Of a stretch of DNA of 64,000 nucleotides, positions 33,584 through 42,299 are shown piece after piece; the stretch's first letter is position 1; each line of letters opens with the position of its first letter. The stretch lies in the NCBI GenBank assembly GCA_022495995.1, contig JAFEMH010000934.1, forward strand, positions 260,001 to 324,000, written 5' to 3'. Origin of the DNA: Adenophora triphylla var. japonica. Its lineage: Eukaryota > Streptophyta > Magnoliopsida > Asterales > Campanulaceae. Below the pieces are notes generated by a model. That model saw only the letters and a list, made by a program, of their open reading frames with translations. It did no database searches and was not told where the DNA came from. Position numbers and translations under genes: made by a program.

Positions 33584-34278
33584 CCAGTGGCGGAGCCAGA
33601 AATTTAGTGAAGGGGGGCAAAAAATTTTGGAGTGAAAGAATGATGAATGGGGGCAAGAAAAATACACCAAATTTTTTTTTGTGGGTGCTGCCCCCGAAAA
33701 AAAAAGTTGGTGTATTTTTTCATACCGAATACAATTTTAGACATAGTAAATTATCTACGTTAATGGTGCCAATAATTCATTCATTGGTGTCTTATACAAT
33801 TCAACACACATATAACATAATTGCACATATCAAAAGGTTCAACATGTATATTTATTTAACGTCTACAAATCACATCTATTAAAAGAAAATTATAAATATA
33901 AAACATTTTTTTTCAAAATATACTTCCTCCATCCCACTAAAAGTTAAATTCTTTATCAAATGTCTCATTAAAAATTACACTTTTCTACAATTTTCTCTCT
34001 CAAACCCCACTTTTTATACTCAACCCGGCCAATTACATTTAATCTTTGTGTTTAAAATAAAAATAAAACTGTTAGTGAGACGGAGAAAGTACACCTACAT
34101 TTAATCTCTGTGTTTAAAATAAAAATGTAATTTTAGTGAGACGGAAAAAGTATAGTCACAATACATATAATTATTTTTTAAAAATAAAATTGTATTACAT
34201 ATAGTACCCAAATAAAAACAAAAAAAAAAATTGTCAAGGAGGGCAGGCCCCTCCTTGCCCCTGCATGCCTCCGCCCAT
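33584..34278. mobile_element. hAT-like non-autonomous element
   Basis: Left end CCAGTGGCGGAGCCAG, right end (reverse complement) ATGGGCGGAGGCATG, inside 8-bp flanks GGCACGGA (33576-33583) and GGCACAGA (34279-34286), one mismatch. The GTGGCGGAGCCAG terminus belongs to a common plant hAT MITE type. It carries a nested Stowaway-like element. Confidence 0.75.
33923..34150. mobile_element. Stowaway-like MITE nested in the hAT element
   Basis: Ends CTTCCTCCATCCCACTAAAA and (reverse complement) CTTTTTCCGTCTCACTAAAA, flanked by TA (33921-33922, 34151-34152). Its right half is duplicated internally (AATCTYTGTGTTTAAAATAA ... TTAGTGAGACGGA twice). Confidence 0.8.
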
Positions 34279-34286
34279 GGCACAGA

Positions 34287-35046
34287 TCACCTTTTGAATC
34301 ATGGAAAATCTGGGTCGACAGAAGGCATAAGGTTTTTGAATGAAATAATCATTGTGTGGTTTGGAAACGTCACACATTATCTTTTCTAATACATGTTTAT
34401 ACATTTTCAAACGATGTTGAAATGCATCTAACGTGTACATACACAGATTCGCAAAGTATTGCTTATATAAAAGTACATCTGCTCTTTATGTGACAACGTA
34501 TATAGATACGGTCGTCCACCAAACTACCCATTGAGAAGATTCTTTCTCTTCTAAGTAGCAGTGATTATCGCAATTGTTTTACCAGAATCTTGATTATCCA
34601 TTACCAACATTTTTCGTATAAAGTTCATCGGAATATCATAATGAAAGAAAACTATATTTATTATTTGAAAATTGTTGTAAATACTAATGATCTAAGCTTC
34701 TTATTTATAAAATGATAATTTTTTTTAATAATATTTATGATAATAATTTTATATTAATTGTAATCTAACTAACTAACGTATGAAAACATGTCACGTGTCA
34801 AGTTATCAATTAAATTCACTTATTAATTTATTATGTGTAATCTCGGTGGCGAATAAAAATATGACATTTGTCGAAATAGATTATTTATTTTTTATTTAAA
34901 TTAAATAGATTTTAATTATTCTTTAAAATTATTCATAATTAATTATTAACACTATTTATTTAGTTAAAATATTTTAAATATGAAGAAAAATTAACAATAT
35001 GAAAAAAAATGAGTCATTAATTTGATACTAGATATTGGAAATGATA
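34287..35046. other. AT-rich DNA, no gene seen
   Basis: Long A/T runs, no open frame of note and no clear inverted repeats. Confidence 0.5.
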
Positions 35047-35051
35047 GTACC

Positions 35052-35711
35052 TGATGCTGCAGGAATTGTGCTTATCAATAATCCTCCACGTGGCAAGATT
35101 AATCACATGGCTCCTTGACCTGAAATCAGAACCCACGACTAGCCGGATGTGTCTCCGGCGAAGACACTCGGGCGTGAGAGTAAGATAACGGTATATTATA
35201 GCTCAAAATGTATTGAATAATGAACTCAGAATACAAAATGGCAGTTCCCTTTCACCGTTTGGTAGTGATGAAGTATTTATAGGAAAATGTGATGTATTTT
35301 TGGGGAGGCAGCATGTCCTCCGAGATTATAGCGGCAGTTACTTGGTCGTGGGCACGTGTCTATAACGGTCCCTGATTTGTAGGGATGTAGTTGTGAGCAT
35401 TGATTAACCAAATAAGTCGGCAAGTGTCAGGTCGTCACTTGCTGATTTAGGTCGAGGTCGCCACTCGTGGAATGGTCGACCTGACTGTCGGGTAGAGCAT
35501 GGTTCATACCCGAATTGTAGCATGGATCATGAGGTCGGACTAAGTTAGGTCGGGACCTGTAGGTCGGACCATGGGTTTAGTCGACTGATGTGTGAGATGG
35601 GCCTTGGGCCTTGTTCTGATTGGATCAGTCTCATTGAGAATGTGGGTGCCAATGCTATCTGTGATTGGGCTTTACTTGCTTAGCCCAACTTTGACACTTT
35701 TGGTGTGTTCA
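35052..35711 (-). mobile_element. Solo LTR of a Tat-like element
   Basis: TGATGCTGC...TGTGTTCA, 660 bp, with perfect TSD GTACC (35047-35051, 35712-35716). It shares end sequences and the CTCCGGCG/GGGCGTGAGAGTAAG block with the LTRs at 7638 and 21670. A TATA-like CCTATAAATACTTC lies on the reverse strand (about 35270). Confidence 0.9.
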
Positions 35712-35725
35712 GTACCTTTTATAAA

Positions 35726-35750
35726 GGTATCAAAATTTAATTTTGATACC
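35726..35750. repeat. 25-bp near-perfect palindrome
   Basis: GGTATCAAAATT-T-AATTTTGATACC, followed closely by unassigned sequence. A similar half (AGTATCAAAATTTGATTTTA) begins at 36786 across the mini-element. Confidence 0.7.
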
Positions 35751-35850
35751 TAAAAAGGGCAAATTCCAGTGCATTAAGCGCTCACCGTCAAGCGGGGATT
35801 GGGAGAGGGAACCATTTGCTAGAGCCTTTCCCTGACCATTGCCAAGAGGT

Positions 35851-36150
35851 TGTTCGCCAAGGTTTGATGCTTTGTTATATGAATGGTGATTCACAAGTAT
35901 TGATGAACCCTGACTTTTATATATATTTATACATACACAAATACACGTCCCATACAGTCAAATATATCCCCTATATACATGTACCAAATATTTACATTGT
36001 TGTTCGCCAAGGTTTGATACTTTGTTATGTGAATAGTCATTCACAAGTATTGATGAACCCTGACTTTTATATATATTTATACATACACAAATACACCGTC
36101 CCATACAGTCAAATATATCCCATATATACATGTATCAAATATTTACATTG
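35851..36150 (+). repeat. 150-bp tandem duplication across an LTR junction
   Basis: Two copies (35851-36000 and 36001-36150), a few substitutions apart, each holding about 50 bp of flank ending AGTAT and the first 100 bp of the LTR (TGATGAACCCTGAC...). Confidence 0.9.
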
Positions 36151-36785
36151 GGACTCCTCATAAAGTGCCATATATGCACTCTCTCACCCTATATATACTA
36201 TAACCCTCCAAGGCAAAAGGTATGCTCAAAACCCTATTCCCTCATTATACACAAGCACTCTCTCTCTCTCTCTACAACTCTCTCTCTCTAGAGAGCTTCC
36301 ATACAGTTTATACACAAACATATGCTGATTCTTGCGCCCGAGGGTTATAGCGGGGCAACCCCCCGCACCCCTAACGGTGTTGTTTTGCAGATTCTTCCTG
36401 AGGTGCCGACGCATTTCCGCAACCTTTGCCACCCCGAAAGGGTTGATTTTTATGGCGTCATCAGTGGTTCCATTGCCAGGAAGAATCTGCAAAACAACAC
36501 CGTTAGGGGTGCGGGGGGTTGCCCCGCTATAACCCTCGGGCGCAAGAATCAGCATATGTGTTGTGTATAAACTGAATGGAAGCACTCTCTCTCTCTCTAC
36601 AACTCTCTCTCTAAAGAGCTTCCATACAGTTTATACACAAACATATGCTGATTCTTGCGCCTGAGGGTTATAGCGGGGCAACCCCCCACACCCCTAACGG
36701 TGTTGTTTTGCAGATTCTTTCCGAGGTGTCGACGCGTTTCCGCAACCTTTGTCACCCCGAATGGCTGATTTTTATGGCGTCATCA
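36051..36785 (+). mobile_element. Rearranged mini LTR element (LTR - PBS - inverted LTR piece - LTR piece)
   Basis: The LTR runs TGATGAACCC (36051) to GGCGTCATCA (36463), with TGATGA/TCATCA ends and a TATA stretch CCTATATATAC (about 36190). It is followed at once by a PBS-like TGGTTCCATTGCCAGG (36465-36480), nearly the PBS of the 14.8-kb Tat element. Next comes an inverted copy of the LTR 3' part (36477-36583), then a direct copy of it (36583-36785). TSD AGTAT lies on both sides (36046-36050 and 36786-36790). No genes. A related LTR fragment lies at 61409-61724. Confidence 0.75.
36295..36583. repeat. Long inverted repeat (arms about 106 bp, loop 76 bp)
   Basis: Arms 36295-36400 and 36477-36583 are nearly identical in reverse complement, including TGATTCTTGCGCCCGAGGG and TAACGGTGTTGTTTTGCAG. 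Transcription from the LTR TATA box would give a long hairpin RNA. Confidence 0.92.
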
Positions 36786-37134
36786 AGTATCAAAATTTGA
36801 TTTTAATAATTATAGCTTAACTCCTAGAAGACGTTTTAAAACAGACTCTATGATAATGGGTCAATATAATATGGAGTTTATTTCACTAAAGTCCTCAAAA
36901 GGAAAGCTCGTTTGAGTTTCTCTATAACCCAAATTATATTACTAGTAAAAAAATCTCATAGTCTCATGACAATCGGATTACCAATATTAGCCTTACTAAG
37001 TACCTACTCCAAAAATAGACTCTCCCTCCATTTCCTCGTTCACACCCTCTCCCTCCCTCCTTCTCTTCTCTTCCTTCATCCTCTATTTTTGGACCAATAC
37101 ATGTAAAACGAGTGTACTAAAAAATGGGCAAATG

Positions 37135-37645
37135 TGTGATATCTCCTAATCCCACATCGAAAATATGTGAAAATTTAGTGTGCGATAGAATGTCCATATA
37201 CTACTACTAATCATCAATTAGACTTTTGAAAGCCTGTGATGAATTGTGGTTAACCCAAATGAGGAGGTGATTAGTGGCAGTGGGTGGTGTATGCGTAGCG
37301 GGTTGTGCTTCAGGCTAAGGTTGTTACAAATGCTATTATAGTGAAACTCAAGCCGTAAGGCTTGCGAGCTCGCCTAAGGTACGATCTTGATGGACCTATT
37401 GAGTCTTGCCCGGGACGACAAGGATTTGAGTGGGGGAGTATGTGATATCCCTTAATTCCACATCAGAAATATGTGGGAATTTAGTTTGCTATATAGAATG
37501 CTCATACACTAATACTAAAACTAAAATCATCCATTAAACTTTTGAATGCATGTGATTGATTGTGGTTAACCCAAATGCAAAGATGCTTAGTGGGCAGTAT
37601 TTGGTGACTGCATAGTAGATCGGGCTTCGGGCTCGGATCATTACC
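37135..37645 (+). mobile_element. TRIM (miniature LTR retrotransposon)
   Basis: Two LTRs, 37135-37328 and 37441-37645, both starting TGTGATATC with CCACATC. The 112-bp interior has a PBS relic just after the first LTR (AATGCTATTATAG, compare TGGTATCAGAG) and a PPT (GAGTGGGGGAGTA) just before the second. Perfect TSD AAATG (37130-37134, 37646-37650). It encodes nothing, as usual for TRIMs. The 36.80-37.13 kb stretch before it holds no gene. Confidence 0.88.
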
Positions 37646-38425
37646 AAATGAATCTACTTTCTCTGTCCCAAAATAAATTGTTGATTTTTTTAATAAATTA
37701 GAAGTGTAATATAGTAAACTCGTTAAAGTTAGTAACAAAAATGAAAATATGGTGTTAACTAAGGGTGAGCACGGATCGGTTTGGATCGGTTTTAGGATAA
37801 AACCGACACCAAACCAATAACTATCGGTTTTATGTAAATCGAAACCATTAACTTCGGTTTCTTAATGGTTCGGTGTTACCGATTTCGGTGTTACCGGTTT
37901 CGGTGTGATATCGGTTTGGTTCGGTGTCTTAATGGATTGTTGGGCTTTGTACTAACAAATCTAGTTATATGTTCGGTTAACTAAGAAAAAAACAAAATCC
38001 ACAAATGAACCAAAACAAACACTTGTAAGGCACGGGCTTTCAGTCTGGTATAGATGAAACTGAATCACAATATATGGTTTTCTAATAAAATAATTTGCCT
38101 GAATGGCAACCTTATACAATAAACAAGCCTTCATTCAAATTTATGATTAATGCAAGCACATATTTCAATTAAATTATGAACATGGTGTTGGGTTTCGAGG
38201 GTCCATGCGCAGCGGAATAATGCAAAATTAACTCGAAAACCCGGAGCCCTAGGATCCGTTCTAGATGATTAATTAAGAAGAATGATTTAGAATTACTAAC
38301 CTTGTGTGTTTTTGTCGTTGACAAACGCGTTCCAACTCCAGATTGAAGAACTAGCAAATCTTCGATGAACGATTCTTGAATCACGAACGATAGATCTTGA
38401 TTGGCGAAGATCCTTTATGTGTATC

Positions 38426-39743
38426 TGAAATTACCGGATCAGGCTCAAGGCGCGCGAGCCCACAGATCTCGCATTCGTCATTCGGAAGTCGCCGGATCCG
38501 AGAGGCAGCACAATCGCGCCCCGGCATCTGGCTTATTCCGTTTTAGCGTTGCGTGTTGGAGGTGTCTCGCCGTTTTGCTTTCGCATTTTGTAGAGTCGCC
38601 ACGCCGTTTTTATTAAGCCCAAAACATTGAAAAAGGGGCATCAGTTTAAAGATAAATTTTAAACTGTTTTTGTGTGATGAGATTTTGAGTTCGGAGGTCA
38701 GATGACTCCTCGGGAAGAGAATATTAGAATATTAGAGCTCACCCGAGTCGCCTCGTAAAAACGAGTCTTTCGGATACCCCTAATATCCTTTAAAAAGTTG
38801 TGTGTGTGTGTGTGCTTTTAAAAATGCATGTCAGTATCGGATGTCTACATTGTATTGAAATGTATTGAAATAGAATAGGAAGGAAGCCTTACCAATGTTG
38901 GTTCGTGTCTGTCTTCCGCAGGGAATAGTGTTTGAGGTCGGAGTAGCGTTCGGATTGCTTCGGGATGCCGGTTGTCCGCGGACGAGTTTCGGCGTGAGTT
39001 GAAACCGTAGCCGCGTTTGGGCGCAGGTTCGGCGTGCGTGGGGATCGTCGGGATCGGCCGGGCGAGGTTCGGCGTGCGTTGGAATCGTTGGTTGGATTCG
39101 GGCGGAGGTTCGGCAAGGTTTGGGATCGCCGGTTTGACTCGGAAAGAGCCGGACACCGTGGGAAAGACCGAGCGAGGCCTCGGAGTACCACGAGGGGCCT
39201 CGAGTACCTCGAGAGTGCCTCGGGCAGCGCGGGAGCGTCTCGGGAGCGCTCGGAGAGGCTTCGGAGCACCTCGAGGGGGCTCGGAAGGCCTCGGAAGGAT
39301 CCGAAGGGGCGGGAATGCCTCGAAAGGTCTTAGAGGGGGAGCCGAAGGCTTAGGGAGGAAGAGAGAAGTGGGAGGTGTGTGAAAATGAGGAGGAAGCCCT
39401 CTATTTATAGTAGTGGAAAATCGCAAAGAGGTCCGTACGGACCTCTTAGGTAATGATGGATTTCCGGGATTTGAGGGAATCTCGTGGACTTTAAGGGGAT
39501 TTTCGTAATGATTATGGCTGGTGCAAAGAGGTCCGTACGGACCTTTTGGCATGCAAAGAGGTCCGTACGGACTTTCCATGCTCTTGTGAATGTGATGGCA
39601 AGCTAGCTCTCGTCGAGAGCTTTCCAACCATATATGGCACGTCTCAATCGGAGTTCGTATGAAGGAGTTATGGCCTCCGGAAGTTTGCCTCTGGTTTTTG
39701 TCGTATCTTTGGGATGGAGAGCGATCCAGTTGGGGTACTTACG
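38426..39743 (-). repeat. 3' LTR of the non-autonomous element
   Basis: 1318 bp, TGAAATTACC...GTACTTACG. It is colinear with 48346-49675 with small indels. Inside are three copies of GCAAAGAGGTCCGTACGGAC, a (GT)n tract, and CCTCGG-rich stretches. The 3' base pair of the right end is changed (ACG for ACA). Confidence 0.93.
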
Positions 39744-39902
39744 AAGCCCCTCGGCGACGTCACTTATGAAAGAAGTGGGGTCGTCGATAAGATAAGGGTC
39801 CTGATCTGGATCGCGTCTTTGGGAGAGGAAGTGACCGTGTAGGTCGGTGCGTGAGGACATGTAGCGGTGTCTGTTATGTGGCCAGTTTAGGTCGGTTGGC
39901 TG

Positions 39903-40300
39903 GACCACTGTGATAGGATTCCTACGTATCCCTAGCGGGAATCAAGCCTCGATCGTAGTTCGTGTGTGGGGTGAGTGTTTGTGAGTGCGGGCGTGGTGGT
40001 GCCACGAAGTGTTGTGTGACCGCCGAGGTCGGTGATAAGGACGTGGTGGTGTCCTGAGTGGCCGTATAGGTCGATGGGGTGAGACCACTGTGATAGGATT
40101 CCTACGTATCCCCGGCGGGAATCAAGCACAGTCGTAGTTCGAAGGTCGTGAAATTGTGAGTGTATGTGAGCGTGGTGGTGCCCTAAAGTGTTGTGTGACC
40201 GCCGAGGTCAGTGATAAGGACGGGGTGATGTCCTGATATGTGGTGACCGCCGAGGTCAATTGTGAGGACGTGGTGGTATCCTGGGATGGAAATTTTACGA
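39903..40300 (+). repeat. Duplicated CCTACGTATCC...GGGAATCAAGC...CGTAGTTCG motif and flanks
   Basis: Copies at about 39919-39963 and 40098-40141, each after GATAGGATT, with flanking repeats GACCGCCGAGGTC.GTGATAAGGACG. Related copies at about 43769-43825 and 44310-44357 read GCCTACGTTCCCCT...CTCAGTC..CGTAGTTCG. This imperfect palindrome is common in Tat/Ogre 3' regions of plants. Function unknown. Confidence 0.65.
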
Positions 40301-40310
40301 TTTTCCTAAT

Positions 40311-40590
40311 CGGGTGGTTTAAGGCCTTCCGGCCGGCGATAGTGATTTGGGAGATTTATACGGTCTTCGGACCGAGTGGTTTAGAGCCTTCCTGAGGATA
40401 GTAGTTTGGGCGATTTATACAGTCTCCCGGACTGAGTGGTTTAAAGCCTTCCGGGCTGGAGATAGTAGTTTGGCTGATTTATACAGTCTTCCGGACTAAG
40501 TGGTTTAAAGCCTTCCGGGCTGGAGATAGTGATGGGGGAGGTTTATACGGTCTTCCGGACCGAGTGGTTTAAAGCCTTCCGGGCTGCCTG
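40311..40590 (+). repeat. Minisatellite, about 63-bp unit
   Basis: Four to five copies of GAGTGGTTTAAAGCCTTCCG..GGCTGGAGATAGTAGTTTGG..GATTTATACRGTCTTCCGGAC. Each unit has paired CCGG palindromes. Confidence 0.9.
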
Positions 40591-40639
40591 TGGTGAAGTA
40601 GTGAGGTTTGTGGTGAGTGGACGTGGTGATGTCTGAGTT

Positions 40640-40975
40640 GAAGCTTAGTTCGGGAGTATGAACCTAAGTTGTGACCTAGTTCAGAGTATGACCTAAGTTG
40701 GGACCTAGTTCGGGAGTATGACCTAAGTTGGGACCTAGTTCAGAATATGACCTAAGTTGGGACCTAGTTCGGGAGTATGACCTAAGTTGGGACCTAGTTC
40801 AGAATATGACCTAAGTTGGGACCTTGTTCAGAGTATGACCTAAGGGAGACTTAGTTCAAGAGTATGACCCTAAGTTGGGACCTAGTTCGGGAATATGACC
40901 CTAAGTTGGGACCTAGTTCGGGAATATGACCTAAGTTGAGACTATTCTAAGGCGTACGGACCTAAGTTGAGTTTG
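40640..40975 (+). repeat. Minisatellite, about 30-bp unit
   Basis: About ten copies of GGGACCTAGTTCGGGAGTATGACCTAAGTT, the word TTCGGGAGT alternating with TTCAGAGT/TTCAGAAT. Confidence 0.92.
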
Positions 40976-41375
40976 ATGGGCATTTTGTGGATCCTATATG
41001 GAACTTTGTTTGTGGGAATTTTTGGAAAGGCATCATGCCGTCTTTGAGATTCTTCTTTTATGTAGCATTTATTACGGCTATGTCTTGCGTTTGAAGTTTA
41101 TTGACATACCTTTCTTTGTGTTTACACAACGGGGAGGAGGCACCTTTGTGAGGAGGAAGTTGAATTGTTGAGGATGTGGGGCACCTCGGCCAGAGATGAA
41201 GAGGACATGGTGGCGTCTTTGGGTGAATTGCTTGAAGTGTTAGAGGGCGTAGGGCGCCTGCGATCGAGTTGTTGAAATGTTGAGGACGTGTGGCGCCCCG
41301 GCCAGAAGTTCTGAAATGCTGCGGATGCGCTGGCGTTTTGGCCGAAGTCAGTGAAAGGATGAGGACGCGACGGAG

Positions 41376-41995
41376 CCTTTGTTCGAACTTGCGGTGAGGG
41401 CGAGGTGGAACCTCTGCCTGAACTTGGTGAGGGCGAGGTAGCGCCTCTGTCTGAACTTGCGGTGAGGGCGAGATGGAGCCTCTGTCTGAACTTGGTGAGG
41501 GCGAGGTAGCGCCTCTGTCTGAACTTGCGGTGAGGGCGAGGTGGAACCTCTGTCTGAACTTGGTGAGGGCGAGGTAGCGCCTCTGTCTGAACTTGCGGGG
41601 AGGGCGAGATGGAGCCTCTATCTGAACTTGGTGAGGGCGAGGTAGCGCCTCTGTCTGAACTTGGTGAGGGCGAGGTAGCGCCTCTGTCTGAACTTGCGGT
41701 GAGGGCGAGGTGGAACCTCTGTCTGAACTTGCGGTGAGGGCGAGGGCGAGGTAGCGCCTCTGTGCGGAACTTGCGGGGAGGGCGAGATGGAGCCTGCAGC
41801 CGAACTTGGTGAGGGCGAGGTAGCGCCTCTGTCGAACTGCGGTGAGCGAGTGGAACCTCTTGCGGTGAGGGCGAGGTGGAACCTCTGTGCGAAATTGGTG
41901 AGGGCGAGGTAGCGCCTCTACTTGCGGTGAGGCGAGATGGCGCCTCTGTACGAACTTGCGGTGAGGGCGAGATGGAGCCTCTGTCGAACTTGGCG
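41376..41995 (+). repeat. Minisatellite in the antisense ORF of the non-autonomous element
   Basis: Around ten higher-order units of GTGAGGGCGAGGTAGCGCCTCTGTCTGAACTTG with a slightly different partner (GCGGTGAGGGCGAGATGGAGCC). In the + frame it reads repeated GEGEVAPLSEL / AVRARWSL, so it may be a coding repeat or just a repeat in an open frame. Confidence 0.85.
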
Positions 41996-42203
41996 AGGAC
42001 GTGGGATGCCTCGGAGTCTTTGGGACAAGGAGAGGAGGGATGGCTCATCTTCTTTTTCCTTCTTCATTCTTATTCCTGTGGACTTCTTGGATTATCCGGT
42101 CGAGGAAGGTGCTGGGTTCAACGAGGACGATGATGTGGCTGGTGGAGGCGCCGAGATGCCGAATTTCTCATTTGTGGAGGAGGATGATGATGAATCGGAT
42201 TAG
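41937..42203 (+). other. C-terminal part of a putative antisense ORF in the non-autonomous element
   Basis: Open + frame ending with an acidic tail (GAGFNEDDDVAGGG, then FVEEDDDESD-stop), opposite in direction to gag. It is followed by a T-rich stretch and an AATAAA signal at 42268, which looks like a genuine 3' end. The position between gag/pol side and 3' LTR equals that of the antisense gene at 10.1-13.4 kb. No domain is recognised. Confidence 0.4.
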
Positions 42204-42299
42204 GGCTCTTTTGCTTTTCCTCTTTCCATTGTTTTTTTTTTGTAGAGCAGGACATTTTGTACTGTAATAAAACACTTGTATTTGCACGGCAAAGTATTT

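Noticed and set aside
36226..36585. Frames across the hairpin region
   Set aside because: Both strands encode the same peptide because of the inverted repeat; no known domain.
38589..38849. A separate small LTR TGTAGAGTCG...GTCTACA
   Set aside because: It is repeated inside both LTRs of the 11.25-kb element and has no TSD, so it is part of that LTR.
38845..39627. Long Pro/Arg-rich reverse-strand frame
   Set aside because: It lies within an LTR and is repeated at 48883-49791 in the other LTR; it is an open frame in GC-rich non-coding repeat DNA.
40311..41995. CRISPR array
   Set aside because: The repeats are contiguous and diverging, without unique spacers, in a plant retroelement.
41122..42048. 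308-residue Ser/Pro-rich reverse-strand frame
   Set aside because: It is the complement of a minisatellite; the repeat unit length keeps the frame open without evidence of a gene.
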